Source of the DNA: Thiomicrospira sp. ALE5
GTDB lineage: Bacteria > Pseudomonadota > Gammaproteobacteria > Thiomicrospirales > Thiomicrospiraceae
Reading direction: 5' to 3'
Assembly: GCF_900112445.1 (NCBI RefSeq)
Contig: NZ_FOYY01000003.1
Coordinates: forward strand, 941,960-1,005,959
Length of the DNA stretch: 64,000 nucleotides
Part shown: one piece after another, positions 54,721 through 63,323 of the stretch
Layout of the letters: each line of letters starts with the position of its first letter
Numbering within the stretch: the first letter of the stretch is position 1
The notes under the pieces: model-generated
Database searches by the model: none
What the model was told of the DNA's origin: nothing
Seen by the model: only the letters and a program-made list of their open reading frames with translations
Program-made: the position numbers and the translations under genes

Positions 54721-54795
54721 GTTTACTTCCTTACTTAAAATAGGCCTAATTTGCTAAGCATACGCAGCTTCACGCACAACAGCAAACGCATTAAT

Positions 54796-54815
54796 ATATT
54801 AGAAAATTCTAATAT
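54796..54815. promoter_or_regulatory. Inverted repeat upstream of the efflux operon
   Basis: ATATTAGAA-AA-TTCTAATAT, perfect 9-base arms, 75 bases before the TolC-family start codon and close to the likely promoter. This is the size and place of an operator for a TetR- or ArsR-like repressor, but no regulator gene is adjacent. Confidence 0.45.
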
Positions 54816-54829
54816 TATAATTCATTAAA

Positions 54830-55459
54830 CTAAGTCAAACAAGCGGCAACAATTCGCTGCAACCAAATCAACTCACCATGAAAATAATGACTTGCCGCCT
54901 CGCGCCAATAGACATCTGGTCGTACCTTTAAACCCCGCATCCAGTTAGCCACTTTATAAGGTGGGACCACCTCATCTTGCCCACCCTGAATTAGACTCCA
55001 ATGCAGCTCAGCTGGCACCGATAACGACTCGAACGCATAAAGATTCACCGGCGGTGCAACGGTAATTAAATAACGCGCCTGCAAAGCTTCCGCCTGGCAC
55101 AACGCAATATAGCTGCCAAATGAAAAACCTGCTAAGGCAAGCGGTAACTCACCGTACATGCCTTGCGCCCAGGTGACAACCGCAGCTAAATCCGCTTGCT
55201 CACCGCGCCCTTCATCAAAAAAACCCTCACTGCGCCCCACACCGCGAAAATTAAACGCCACGGTTTGCCAGCCCGCAGCTAAAAAGCTTTTCTCCAAGGT
55301 AGTCACAACTTTGTTATTCATACTACCTTCATAGAGCGGATGGGGATGCAATAACACCACCAACCCTCGTGGGCGCGTTCCCGGCTTTAGCATACCCAGC
55401 CGACACTCTAGCATCCCCACTGGTCCTGGGACAAATACAATTGATTTAGCTTGCCCCAT
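54830..55459 (-). CDS. Alpha/beta hydrolase (small cytosolic type)
   Basis: Protein of 209 residues. The family pattern LLHPHPLYEGSMNNKVV, FNFRGVGRSEGFFDEGRGE, nucleophile elbow LAGFSFGSYIAL, Asp in GGQDEVVPP and His near SHYFHGE is complete. It belongs to the DUF of small hydrolases often annotated as dienelactone-like. It reads toward the efflux operon with 110 bases between. Substrate unknown. Confidence 0.88.
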   Translation of the reverse strand: MGQAKSIVFVPGPVGMLECRLGMLKPGTRPRGLVVLLHPHPLYEGSMNNKVVTTLEKSFLAAGWQTVAFNFRGVGRSEGFFDEGRGEQADLAAVVTWAQGMYGELPLALAGFSFGSYIALCQAEALQARYLITVAPPVNLYAFESLSVPAELHWSLIQGGQDEVVPPYKVANWMRGLKVRPDVYWREAASHYFHGELIWLQRIVAACLT

Positions 55460-55561
55460 GCCCGCTCCAATTTGTAGCTATTATGGCCTGACCTAGATTA
55501 CACTGCTTCATATCCTTAGGTATTTCCTTTTACTTAGTCTAAGCTCGGAGACATTTGGCAC

Positions 55562-56701
55562 ATGACAACCCATCGTATTATTATTGATGATGCTTTACCC
55601 TTGGCAAGCGAACTATTTAGTCACCTAGGCGACATCCAACTCATTGCCGGACGCGATATTGACGCGCAAACAGTGCAGGATGCCGACGCACTCATCGTAC
55701 GTTCACGCACCCAAGTGAATGAAACGCTACTTGCCAATAGCCGTGTTAAGTTTGTTGGCAGTAGCGTTGTTGGCCTCGATCATATCGACCAGGCCTGGTT
55801 AGCTCAACAAGGCATTCACTTTTATTCAGCACAAGGGTGCAATGCAAACTCAGTGAGTGAATATATTATCACGCTACTAGTTGAGCAGGCTTGCTTACGC
55901 CAACAAGACTTTAAGCAGCTAACGATTGGCGTAGTCGGTGTCGGCCATGTTGGCCAAAAGGTGGTCGCCAAAGCACAGGCCCTCGGTTTTAAACTGCTAC
56001 TCAATGACCCACCACGTCAAGATCAAGGCGATGCCTGTCCCGCTGGTGACTGGCAAGACCTGGATAGCCTTTTAGATCAAGCCGATATTATTACCCTTCA
56101 CACACCGCTCAGTTTTGAGGGGGCTTATCCTAGCGCCAATCTTATCCATGCAAATCGCCTTAACAGACTTCATGCAAACCAAATCATCATCAATGCCGCT
56201 CGCGGTGGCATCGTCGATGAGCAGGCCTGGTGCCAAAGTGCCATGCACACAAAACTGGTCGATTGCTGGCAAGATGAACCCCATATTAATGCCACACTTT
56301 TTAAACAAGCCAGCCTTGCTACCCCTCACATTGCGGGGCATAGCTATGACGCGAAACTCACTGGTGGGTTATGGGTGTACCAACAACTATGCAAATTTTG
56401 GCAGGTTTCACCCCAAACCCACTGGCAGCAGGCCTGCCCAGCTCAGCCTGCCGCACTGCAATTAAATAGCCACTTAGATAACTGGCCTGCGATATTGCTT
56501 GACTTACTGCATCAGGCTTACAACCCACACTATGATCACCAGCGATTGCACGCTGACACCATGGAACAAGTGTGGCGCCAGTTTGAAATCCAACGTCGAG
56601 ATTATCCCATGCGCCGAGAATGGCCGATGCATACGCTAGCCAAAGGTGCACAAAAAGAATGGAATCAAGCCTTGCAATCACTTGGCTTTCGTTTATATTA
56701 G
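55562..56701 (+). CDS. pdxB: Erythronate-4-phosphate dehydrogenase
   Basis: Second step of the DXP-independent pyridoxal phosphate pathway, oxidising 4-phosphoerythronate. The 379-residue protein has IVRSRTQVNE, SSVVGLDHID, the NAD-binding GVVGVGHVGQKV, INAARGGIVDEQAW, and the catalytic His in ATPHIAGHSYDAK, with the C-terminal dimerisation domain typical of PdxB rather than SerA. Three CAGGCCTG octamers occur in it. It shares ancestry with SerA at 12226 but lacks an ACT domain. Confidence 0.95.
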   Translation: MTTHRIIIDDALPLASELFSHLGDIQLIAGRDIDAQTVQDADALIVRSRTQVNETLLANSRVKFVGSSVVGLDHIDQAWLAQQGIHFYSAQGCNANSVSEYIITLLVEQACLRQQDFKQLTIGVVGVGHVGQKVVAKAQALGFKLLLNDPPRQDQGDACPAGDWQDLDSLLDQADIITLHTPLSFEGAYPSANLIHANRLNRLHANQIIINAARGGIVDEQAWCQSAMHTKLVDCWQDEPHINATLFKQASLATPHIAGHSYDAKLTGGLWVYQQLCKFWQVSPQTHWQQACPAQPAALQLNSHLDNWPAILLDLLHQAYNPHYDHQRLHADTMEQVWRQFEIQRRDYPMRREWPMHTLAKGAQKEWNQALQSLGFRLY

Positions 56702-56706
56702 GCAAC

Positions 56707-56718
56707 TCTAATATTAGA
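56707..56718. promoter_or_regulatory. TCTAATATTAGA palindrome and AT-rich inverted repeat after pdxB
   Basis: A perfect 12-base palindrome, followed by an 18-base one (56732-56749). The half site TTCTAATA is shared with the inverted repeat before the efflux operon. It could be an operator for the DUF302 lipoprotein gene or just AT-rich symmetry. Confidence 0.35.
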
Positions 56719-56881
56719 AGATTAATAAATTATAATAAAATTTTATTATTAGACACCAAAAAAATTCGCTTTCTCTTTTGGTGACAACAGGAGTAATCTT
56801 GGTTTTGTAAAAAAAAACACGACTGAAATACTCAATCGCTTAATGTTAATTTTCGTCATAACCATGTAAAGGATAGTAACT

Positions 56882-57454
56882 ATGAATATGACCTTTGTTA
56901 AAGTCGGTTTTCTAGCCGGTTTAATCGCACTACTTTCTGGCTGCGGCACTATGAAAGCAGCTGGTAACCTCGAAGAGGGCGCCTGGGGCACCTTTAATGA
57001 AATTTGGGATCGCTGGGTTGAAAGCGAAGGCGACATTGGCTATGCCGTAGTCTGGCACCGTGAAGCTGAAGAAGGCGTTGAAGTTCAAGACATTCTTGAC
57101 GCCTTAGATAATGTAGCACTTAACACACCTGGCTTAATGGATGTGGGTCAACTACCGTTGTCACAGGAGCTAAATGCACGCGGCGTAGAATCCGGTGTCA
57201 TTCATGTTGTGTCTTACTGTAACCCAGAAACGGCGCGTAAAATGATCGACTTTAGTCCGGCGATGGGCGCCTTCTTACCATGCCGTATTACGATCGTAGA
57301 GCATGATGGTGGCTTACATCTTTACACCATGAATATGGATATGATGATCAAGATGGGGCGTAAAATGCCTGAAGAGCTGAAAGAATTGACTATGGCTGTG
57401 CGTGAAGCAATGTGGGAAATGATGGAAAAAGGCGCAACTGGCGACGTTTTCTAA
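56882..57454 (+). CDS. DUF302-domain lipoprotein
   Basis: Protein of 190 residues with lipobox LLSGC at about residue 22. The region from about 45 to 160 resembles DUF302 (GYAVVWHREAEEGVEVQDIL, then VESGVIHVVSYCNPETARKM, LPCRITIVEHDGGLHLYTMN), a fold of unknown function often seen in sulfur and metal stress contexts. It is Met-rich toward the C-terminus (MNMDMMIKMGRKM), which could bind metal. A strong terminator follows, so it is a single-gene unit with an own promoter in the AT-rich gap upstream. Confidence 0.8.
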   Translation: MNMTFVKVGFLAGLIALLSGCGTMKAAGNLEEGAWGTFNEIWDRWVESEGDIGYAVVWHREAEEGVEVQDILDALDNVALNTPGLMDVGQLPLSQELNARGVESGVIHVVSYCNPETARKMIDFSPAMGAFLPCRITIVEHDGGLHLYTMNMDMMIKMGRKMPEELKELTMAVREAMWEMMEKGATGDVF

Positions 57455-57480
57455 CATCTACCCTCGCTTCTCCTCCGCTT

Positions 57481-57508
57481 ACCGGTGCTTTGGCACCGGT
57501 TTTTTTTT
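57481..57508 (+). terminator. Terminator after the DUF302 lipoprotein
   Basis: ACCGGTGC-TTTG-GCACCGGT followed by eight T residues. Confidence 0.9.
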
Positions 57509-57710
57509 GCCTTATTAAAATTAGACTTTAATTATTTAATTTTATTATCAATTACTTATAAAGCATCAACTTCTTCTATCCCCGATAAAAATTTATCAAT
57601 TATCTTTTTAATTCATTTTGCCGCATAGTTAAAAACACCTAGGAATTAGGCCCTTTCGGCACTAACTCCAATTGCTTCAATACTTTTATTACAAAAAAGG
57701 ATACTAAAGT

Positions 57711-58955
57711 ATGAAACCTACTCGTTTAGCACTAGCCGTTGCAGCGGCAGCCATGGTCTCACAACCTGTTTTAGCCACTAACGGCGATCACTTAATTGGT
57801 TTAGGCGCTCAATCTCGCGCCATGGGCGGTACCGGAGCGGCGGCATTTTTTGGTTCAGAAAACGCCCTAACCAACCCGGCCTTGATTGGTAAGATGCAGG
57901 GCACGGAGTTTGTGATTGGTGGTACGGTGTTTATGCCAGATGTAAAGGCTGATGCAACCACATTTGGGCCAGGAAAAGCAAAAAGTGACTCGGATCTCAG
58001 CATTATTCCAGAAGTGTCTTTGGCCACCCGCATTAACGACAACTGGGTGTTTGGTCTAGGCATTTTCGGAACAGCAGGCATGGGGGTTGATTACAGAGGA
58101 AATGATGAACTCATTAACGGCTACAGTAACCTTCAGTTAATGAAATTTGCTCCAACCCTTGCCTATAACGACAGCAACTGGGGCATCGGCTTTGCACCGG
58201 TGATTCAGTATGGTGCATTGGACATTAATTACCAGTTTGACAATACCGACCCGTCTACTTCTATTGGCAGCGGTATGTCAACTGACTATGGCTTGGGCTT
58301 CAATATCGGTGGTTATTTCGATGTCACCCCAGAACTCACACTTGGTTTAGCCTATCAATCAGCAATTGACATGAAATATAAAGACCAAATTTCTAATGCA
58401 TCTGCTCCATTTAGTCAGGATTTTGGTGGGCCTTTAGATAGGCCATTTGGAGACAACCTTGAACAACCCTCCGAAATTAAAGTTGGTGCCGCTTACACCA
58501 TGGGTAACATGATGTACACCGCTGACTATAAGCGTATTGGTTGGGGCTCGGCGAAAGGCTATAAAGATTTCAACTGGGAAGATCAAGACGTGTTTGCGAT
58601 TGGTGCCAAATATACCGCCAATAAATACTGGCTAGGCGTGGGCTATAACTATGGTAGCGACCCAATTAAAAAATTAAATAGTTCTGGTGGAGACATGCTA
58701 AAGAATGCACAAAACCAGGTAGTAAATTTATTTAACAACCACTTTTTCCCTGCAGTCGTAGAAAGCCACTTTACCTTTGGTGGCGGCTATAGCTTCACCG
58801 ACAACCTAACCGTTGAAGGTGCAGTGACCTATGCCGCGGAAAAAACTAAAACAGTTGACACTGGTTTAATTAGTGGTGGCGCCCCAGGTGACACCTCCCA
58901 CAAAGTCACCCACTCTCAATTGGGTTACACCATTGCATTGCGGATGAACTTCTAA
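57711..58955 (+). CDS. FadL/OmpP1-family outer-membrane transporter
   Basis: Protein of 414 residues. Signal peptide ending in QPVLATNG and the FadL-type plug start HLIGLGAQSRAMGGTGAAAF with NPALIGKM; the rest is alternating beta strands and ends in Phe (YTIALRMNF), as outer-membrane barrels do. FadL-like channels take up hydrophobic compounds; in autotrophs their use is unclear. AAAAGGA precedes the ATG. A run of AT-rich sequence (57509-57710) should hold its promoter. Confidence 0.92.
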   Translation: MKPTRLALAVAAAAMVSQPVLATNGDHLIGLGAQSRAMGGTGAAAFFGSENALTNPALIGKMQGTEFVIGGTVFMPDVKADATTFGPGKAKSDSDLSIIPEVSLATRINDNWVFGLGIFGTAGMGVDYRGNDELINGYSNLQLMKFAPTLAYNDSNWGIGFAPVIQYGALDINYQFDNTDPSTSIGSGMSTDYGLGFNIGGYFDVTPELTLGLAYQSAIDMKYKDQISNASAPFSQDFGGPLDRPFGDNLEQPSEIKVGAAYTMGNMMYTADYKRIGWGSAKGYKDFNWEDQDVFAIGAKYTANKYWLGVGYNYGSDPIKKLNSSGGDMLKNAQNQVVNLFNNHFFPAVVESHFTFGGGYSFTDNLTVEGAVTYAAEKTKTVDTGLISGGAPGDTSHKVTHSQLGYTIALRMNF

Positions 58956-59020
58956 CCAACCGCTTCTCCTACCCTGGTTAGCCTGCTAACCAAGCCTGCC
59001 TCGGCGCCGCTTGCTCCCAC

Positions 59021-59038
59021 AAGCCCCGGGGCTTTTTT
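59021..59038 (+). terminator. Terminator after the FadL-like gene
   Basis: AAGCCCCGGGGCTTTTTT: a short self-complementary GC run with a following T tract. Confidence 0.7.
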
Positions 59039-59143
59039 ATTTAACAAATTTTTTACACCTTGCACCTTTTCAGCATCGCTAAACTTGGGCATACTAGCGA
59101 AAAATTTAACTGCACACGTTTATCAGCATAGTAAGGGGATTGT

Positions 59144-59965
59144 ATGGCAAAGGTTTTAATTGCAGGCTGTGGTGATATTGGCAGCCGCTTGGGCAGCCAA
59201 CTTAGCGATGCCGGCCACCAGGTTTATGGCATTCGTCGCAACACCGACCTGTTACCCGAGGGCATTCAGCCCATTGCTGCTGACCTGCACCAGGACAACC
59301 TAGATCTACCCAACGACCTAGACTATGTGTTCTACATGGCTTCTGCCGGTAAATACAACGACCTTGCCTACTACCAAGCCTATGTTGCCGGCATGAAAAA
59401 CCTATTGACGGCGCTAGCAGACCAGCCGATTAAGCGGCTGTTTTTCACCTCTAGTACCTCGGTATTTAGCCAAGCCGACGGGGAATGGGTCACAGAAACC
59501 AGCCCTGCAGAAGAACATAACTTTTCTAGCAAACGTATTTTAGAGGGCGAACAACTCGCCTTAAATGCCAACTTTCCTGCCACCGTGGTGCGCTTTGGCG
59601 GCATATACGGCCCGGGGCGCACCCACATTATCGACCAGGTACTAAAAGGCAAAGCCCAGTGTATGGAGGATGTGTATAGCAACCGAATCCATACCGATGA
59701 TTGTGTTGGCGTGCTAAGTCATTTAATGAACCTGCCCAATCCCGAGTCTTTATATATTGCCGTCGACAATCAACCCAGCTTGTCTTGCGAAGTCTATGAA
59801 TGGTTGGCCGAGCAACTCAGTATTGGCAATATTGAGCACGCTGAACCGACTGAAAACAGCCGTCTAATGCGCAGTAATAAGCGTTTAAGTAATGCGCGAC
59901 TTCGTGCCACTGGTTATGAATTTATTTACCCTAGCTACCAAGAAGGCTATGCCAGCCTTATTTAA
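59144..59965 (+). CDS. NAD-dependent epimerase/dehydratase-like protein (YeeZ family)
   Basis: Protein of 273 residues with an extended-SDR Rossmann start (VLIAGCGDIGSRLGSQLSDA), FYMASAGKYNDL, SSTSVF, and RFGGIYGPGR. The catalytic Tyr/Lys pair of classical SDRs is not clear (the expected YxxxK region reads FSSKRILEGE), which is usual for YeeZ-like proteins. AAGGGGAT precedes the ATG. Function is unknown. Confidence 0.85.
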   Translation: MAKVLIAGCGDIGSRLGSQLSDAGHQVYGIRRNTDLLPEGIQPIAADLHQDNLDLPNDLDYVFYMASAGKYNDLAYYQAYVAGMKNLLTALADQPIKRLFFTSSTSVFSQADGEWVTETSPAEEHNFSSKRILEGEQLALNANFPATVVRFGGIYGPGRTHIIDQVLKGKAQCMEDVYSNRIHTDDCVGVLSHLMNLPNPESLYIAVDNQPSLSCEVYEWLAEQLSIGNIEHAEPTENSRLMRSNKRLSNARLRATGYEFIYPSYQEGYASLI

Positions 59966-60000
59966 CAGGACTTAACCCAGACTATCGCAGCTTGTCCATC

Positions 60001-60028
60001 GTGACATTTTTGCGATCTCGTTTATAAT
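60001..60028 (+). promoter_or_regulatory. Promoter of the mevalonate operon
   Basis: GTGACA, 16-base spacer and perfect TATAAT. The -10 box overlaps the first possible ATG (60027) of the reductase gene, so transcription should begin near 60035. Confidence 0.6.
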
Positions 60029-60035
60029 GGCGCAC

Positions 60036-61085
60036 ATGAAATCATCTCCAATTGAGTACACAGAATTTGCCCAGATCCCGATGCGCTCGGTGGGCCCGCT
60101 CAAGCTGACCGGCGCGGTTAATGCCGATGACATTATGGTGCCAATGGCGACCTATGAAACTCCACTTTGGCCATCAGTGGCGCGTGGCGCGCGCGCGACT
60201 GCTCATGCTGGCGGCATTCAGGTCACCGTGATTAACGAACGCATGACCCGCTCGTTGTTGTTACAAGCGCCCGATGCCACACAAGCCTTAAACGTATTGC
60301 GCCAAGTGCAACTGCGCCAAGCCGACTTACAGCAAGTGGTCGCCCAAACCAGTCGCTTTGCCAAACTGCTCGATATTAACGGTGAGATTATTGGCAATCT
60401 ATTGTATTTACGTTTAGAGTTCAGCACCGGCGATGCCTCTGGTCATAATATGGTCACCCAAGCGGCCGACCAGCTCACTCCCTGGCTACTTAACCAATAC
60501 CCACAGCTTAGTTATGTGTCGATTTCGGGCAATTTCTGTACTGACAAAAAAGTTTCGGCGGTCAATGGCATTTTAGGCCGCGGTAAACATATTGTGTGTG
60601 AAACCTGGATTAGCGACAAACTCTGCCAACGCTTTTTAAAAACCACCCCTGCCAAACTGGTCGATTTGCATATTAAAAAAGACCTACTCGGCTCAATTGC
60701 CGCTGGCAGCCTGCGCAGTGCTAATGCCCATGTCGCCAATATGCTGCTCGGCTTTTATTTAGCGACCGGTCAAGATGCCGCCAATATTGTTGAAGGTTCG
60801 CAAGCGATTAACCATGCCGAAGTGACGCCCGATGGCGGGTTATATTTTTCAACTAGCCTGCCTAACCTGATTGTTGGCAGTGTCGGCAATGGCAAAGGCC
60901 TAGATTTTGTCCAACGCAACCTCGCCCAGCTTGGTTGCACCGCCACGGATGTAGAACCGGGTGTAAATGCGCGTCGTTTAGCGGCGATTGCTGGGGCCAC
61001 CGCGCTTTGTGGCGAACTTTCCCTATTAGCCGCGCAAACCAATCCCGGTGAGCTGATGGCTGCCCACCTCAAGTTCGAGCGCTAA
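60036..61085 (+). CDS. Hydroxymethylglutaryl-CoA reductase, class I-like
   Basis: Makes mevalonate from HMG-CoA. The protein has IPMRSVGPLKLTG, FSTGDASGHNMVT, the catalytic Lys in SGNFCTDKKVSAVNG, GRGKHIVCET, the Asp in GQDAANIVEGSQA and the His in LMAAHLKFER; these match class I (eukaryotic/archaeal type) rather than class II. The ATG at 60027 lies in the promoter -10; I chose the next, at 60036, which sits at the expected transcript start and would be leaderless. It is the first gene of a four-gene run with gaps of 0-20 bases. Bacterial genes of this type are thought to be acquired. Confidence 0.9.
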   Translation: MKSSPIEYTEFAQIPMRSVGPLKLTGAVNADDIMVPMATYETPLWPSVARGARATAHAGGIQVTVINERMTRSLLLQAPDATQALNVLRQVQLRQADLQQVVAQTSRFAKLLDINGEIIGNLLYLRLEFSTGDASGHNMVTQAADQLTPWLLNQYPQLSYVSISGNFCTDKKVSAVNGILGRGKHIVCETWISDKLCQRFLKTTPAKLVDLHIKKDLLGSIAAGSLRSANAHVANMLLGFYLATGQDAANIVEGSQAINHAEVTPDGGLYFSTSLPNLIVGSVGNGKGLDFVQRNLAQLGCTATDVEPGVNARRLAAIAGATALCGELSLLAAQTNPGELMAAHLKFER

Positions 61086-62123
61086 GTGAGCGAATTTAAC
61101 GCCATCAATCAGCGCAAACAAGATCACATTAATGCGATCTTGTCAGACCAAGCAATAGACCGCCAGCAAAGCGGCTTTGATCAAATCCAACTGCGCCATT
61201 GCGCGCTACCTGGCCTGGATTTTGCGCAACTCGATAGTCAATGCACCTTGTTTGACCACACCCTTGCCTTCCCGTTACTTATTTCATCGATGACCGGTGG
61301 TTCGGGCGAGCAACTGGAAAAAATTAATCGTCATTTGGCCGAGGCCGCTGCAGATCAACAGATTGCACTGGCCGTCGGTTCACAGCGGGTGATGATGGCC
61401 AACAGCGACGCGCAACGCAGCTTTGCAATTCGCCACTATGCGCCTCATGTGCCGTTATTGGCTAATTTAGGTGCGGTCCAACTTAACTATGGTTTTGGCT
61501 TGGATGAAGCGAAACGCGCGGTCGATTGTTTAGAGGCCAACGCGCTTATCTTGCACCTGAATCCATTGCAAGAGCTGATTCAACCAGAAGGTGACCGCAA
61601 CTTTGCTGGCTTATGCGCCAAAATTGAGCAACTCGCCCGCGAGCTGCCGGTGCCGATTGTGTTAAAAGAAGTTGGCTGTGGCTTATCAGCGACTGACATT
61701 CAACGCGGACTTAACGCCGGTATTGGTTGGTTTGATCTTGCTGGTCGTGGCGGCACGTCTTGGAGCCGCATTGAAGCGCATCGCACCACTAAATCACAAC
61801 AACAAGCTTTAGGGCTGTTGTTTCAAGATTGGGGCTATACCACACCCCAAGCGCTACAAAATGCGCGTCCTTTTCATCAGCAAGCGCGCTTTATTGCCAG
61901 TGGCGGAATCCGTAATGGCATTGACATGGTGAAATCAGTTATAATGGGTGGCTATGTCTGTGGTGTGGCCGCGCCGTTTTTACAACCGGCCTTACAAAGC
62001 ACCGACGCCGTGGTTCAAACGATTACTGAATTTAAACAAGCATTTCAGGTTGCGCAATTTTTAGTCGGCGCCGCAACGACAACAGACCTTTTTTTAAACG
62101 ATGCCCTCTTGGTGCAGCCTTAA
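61086..62123 (+). CDS. fni: Isopentenyl-diphosphate delta-isomerase, type 2
   Basis: FMN-dependent isomerase interconverting IPP and DMAPP. The 345-residue TIM barrel has LISSMTGGSGEQLEKINRHL, VGSQRVM, HLNPLQELIQPEGDR, VLKEVGCGLS, LAGRGGTSWSRIE and the flavin phosphate site SGGIRNGIDMVKSV. The GTG start follows the reductase TAA directly, so translation is probably coupled. Only prokaryotes and some archaea have this type. Confidence 0.94.
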   Translation: MSEFNAINQRKQDHINAILSDQAIDRQQSGFDQIQLRHCALPGLDFAQLDSQCTLFDHTLAFPLLISSMTGGSGEQLEKINRHLAEAAADQQIALAVGSQRVMMANSDAQRSFAIRHYAPHVPLLANLGAVQLNYGFGLDEAKRAVDCLEANALILHLNPLQELIQPEGDRNFAGLCAKIEQLARELPVPIVLKEVGCGLSATDIQRGLNAGIGWFDLAGRGGTSWSRIEAHRTTKSQQQALGLLFQDWGYTTPQALQNARPFHQQARFIASGGIRNGIDMVKSVIMGGYVCGVAAPFLQPALQSTDAVVQTITEFKQAFQVAQFLVGAATTTDLFLNDALLVQP

Positions 62124-62143
62124 CATGGAAGCTTAGACGACGC

Positions 62144-63322
62144 ATGAATGTTGGTATTGACCTAATCCACTTTGCCACCGCCGATTTTTATCTCGGGCTG
62201 GACGTCTTTGCGCAACAAAAAAATCAAGATCTCAATAAATACCATGTGGGCATTGGCCAAGAAAAAATGTCGATTGCGCCGCCCGATGAAGATGTGGTCA
62301 CCCTCTCCGCCAAAGCCTGCGACCCAGTGTTAGCCGCCAGTGACCCCAGCCTAATCACCGCCGTCTTTTTTGCCACCGAATCCGGTGTCGATCAATCAAA
62401 ATCAGCCGGTGCTTTTTTACATGGCCTACTTGGGCTGCCTAACCGTTGCCGCGTAATGGAATTTAAACACGCTTGTTATGCCGGTGCCGCCGCGTTACAA
62501 ATGGCAGTGAACAGTGTGCGCGCCAATCCTAATGAACGTATTTTAGTCGTTGCTGCCGACATTGCACGCTATGATGTGGACACCTCCGGCGAGGCCACCC
62601 AAGGTTGTGGCGCGGTGGCCATGCTAGTAACTGCCAATCCACGCATTATGGCCATTGAACCTGGTTCAGGCTATTACACTGAAGATGTCATGGATTTTTG
62701 GCGCCCCAATCACCGCGATACCGCACTGGTTGATGGCAAGTATTCGACCAAAGTTTACCTGCATAGCTTGAAGCAGGCCTGGTCACACTTTCAAGATGCA
62801 ACCGGACGCGGCTTTGCCGATATTCAGCATTTCTGCTATCACATTCCGTTTACTAAAATGGCCGAAAAAGCCCATAAGCAGCTGGTTAAACTCGCGGGCG
62901 TGGCGCAGGATGACGCCCAAACCCAAGCACAGATTCAACCCAGCCAAATTTATAATCGGGTGATTGGCAATAGTTACAGTGCCTCGCTATTTGTCGGTTT
63001 TTGTTCACTGCTAGATTATTACGCGCAAAAATCGACCGATTTAAGTGGCGATCGCGTGGGGCTATTTAGCTATGGCTCTGGCTGTGTTGCTGAATTTTTT
63101 AGCGGCGTATTGCAAACCGGTTATCAAGCGCATTTATTTACCAAAAGCCATTTAGCGCAAATAGCGCAACGCAAGGCGTTAAGCTATGCCGATTATTTGG
63201 CCTATTATCAACAGCCTCAGCCCAATGATGCCAATATCACCTTTGACATCTATCATACTGGCCCCTATCGCCTCGCAGGCATCCAAGACCACAAACGCTA
63301 CTATCTCAAAACCGAGGCCTAG
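62144..63322 (+). CDS. mvaS: Hydroxymethylglutaryl-CoA synthase
   Basis: Condenses acetoacetyl-CoA and acetyl-CoA. The 392-residue thiolase-fold protein has a general-base Glu in FFATESGVDQSKS, the catalytic Cys in FKHACYAGAAAL, the His in YHIPFTKMAEKAHKQL, and YGSGCVAEFFSG near the end. It lies 20 bases after the isomerase gene and 1 base before mevalonate kinase. One CAGGCCTG occurs at 62774. Confidence 0.95.
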   Translation: MNVGIDLIHFATADFYLGLDVFAQQKNQDLNKYHVGIGQEKMSIAPPDEDVVTLSAKACDPVLAASDPSLITAVFFATESGVDQSKSAGAFLHGLLGLPNRCRVMEFKHACYAGAAALQMAVNSVRANPNERILVVAADIARYDVDTSGEATQGCGAVAMLVTANPRIMAIEPGSGYYTEDVMDFWRPNHRDTALVDGKYSTKVYLHSLKQAWSHFQDATGRGFADIQHFCYHIPFTKMAEKAHKQLVKLAGVAQDDAQTQAQIQPSQIYNRVIGNSYSASLFVGFCSLLDYYAQKSTDLSGDRVGLFSYGSGCVAEFFSGVLQTGYQAHLFTKSHLAQIAQRKALSYADYLAYYQQPQPNDANITFDIYHTGPYRLAGIQDHKRYYLKTEA

Positions 63323-63323
63323 G

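Noticed and set aside
57509-57710. Small gene or sRNA in the AT-rich gap before the FadL-like gene
   Set aside because: No frame with a ribosome site and no terminator-like hairpin; most likely promoter DNA.
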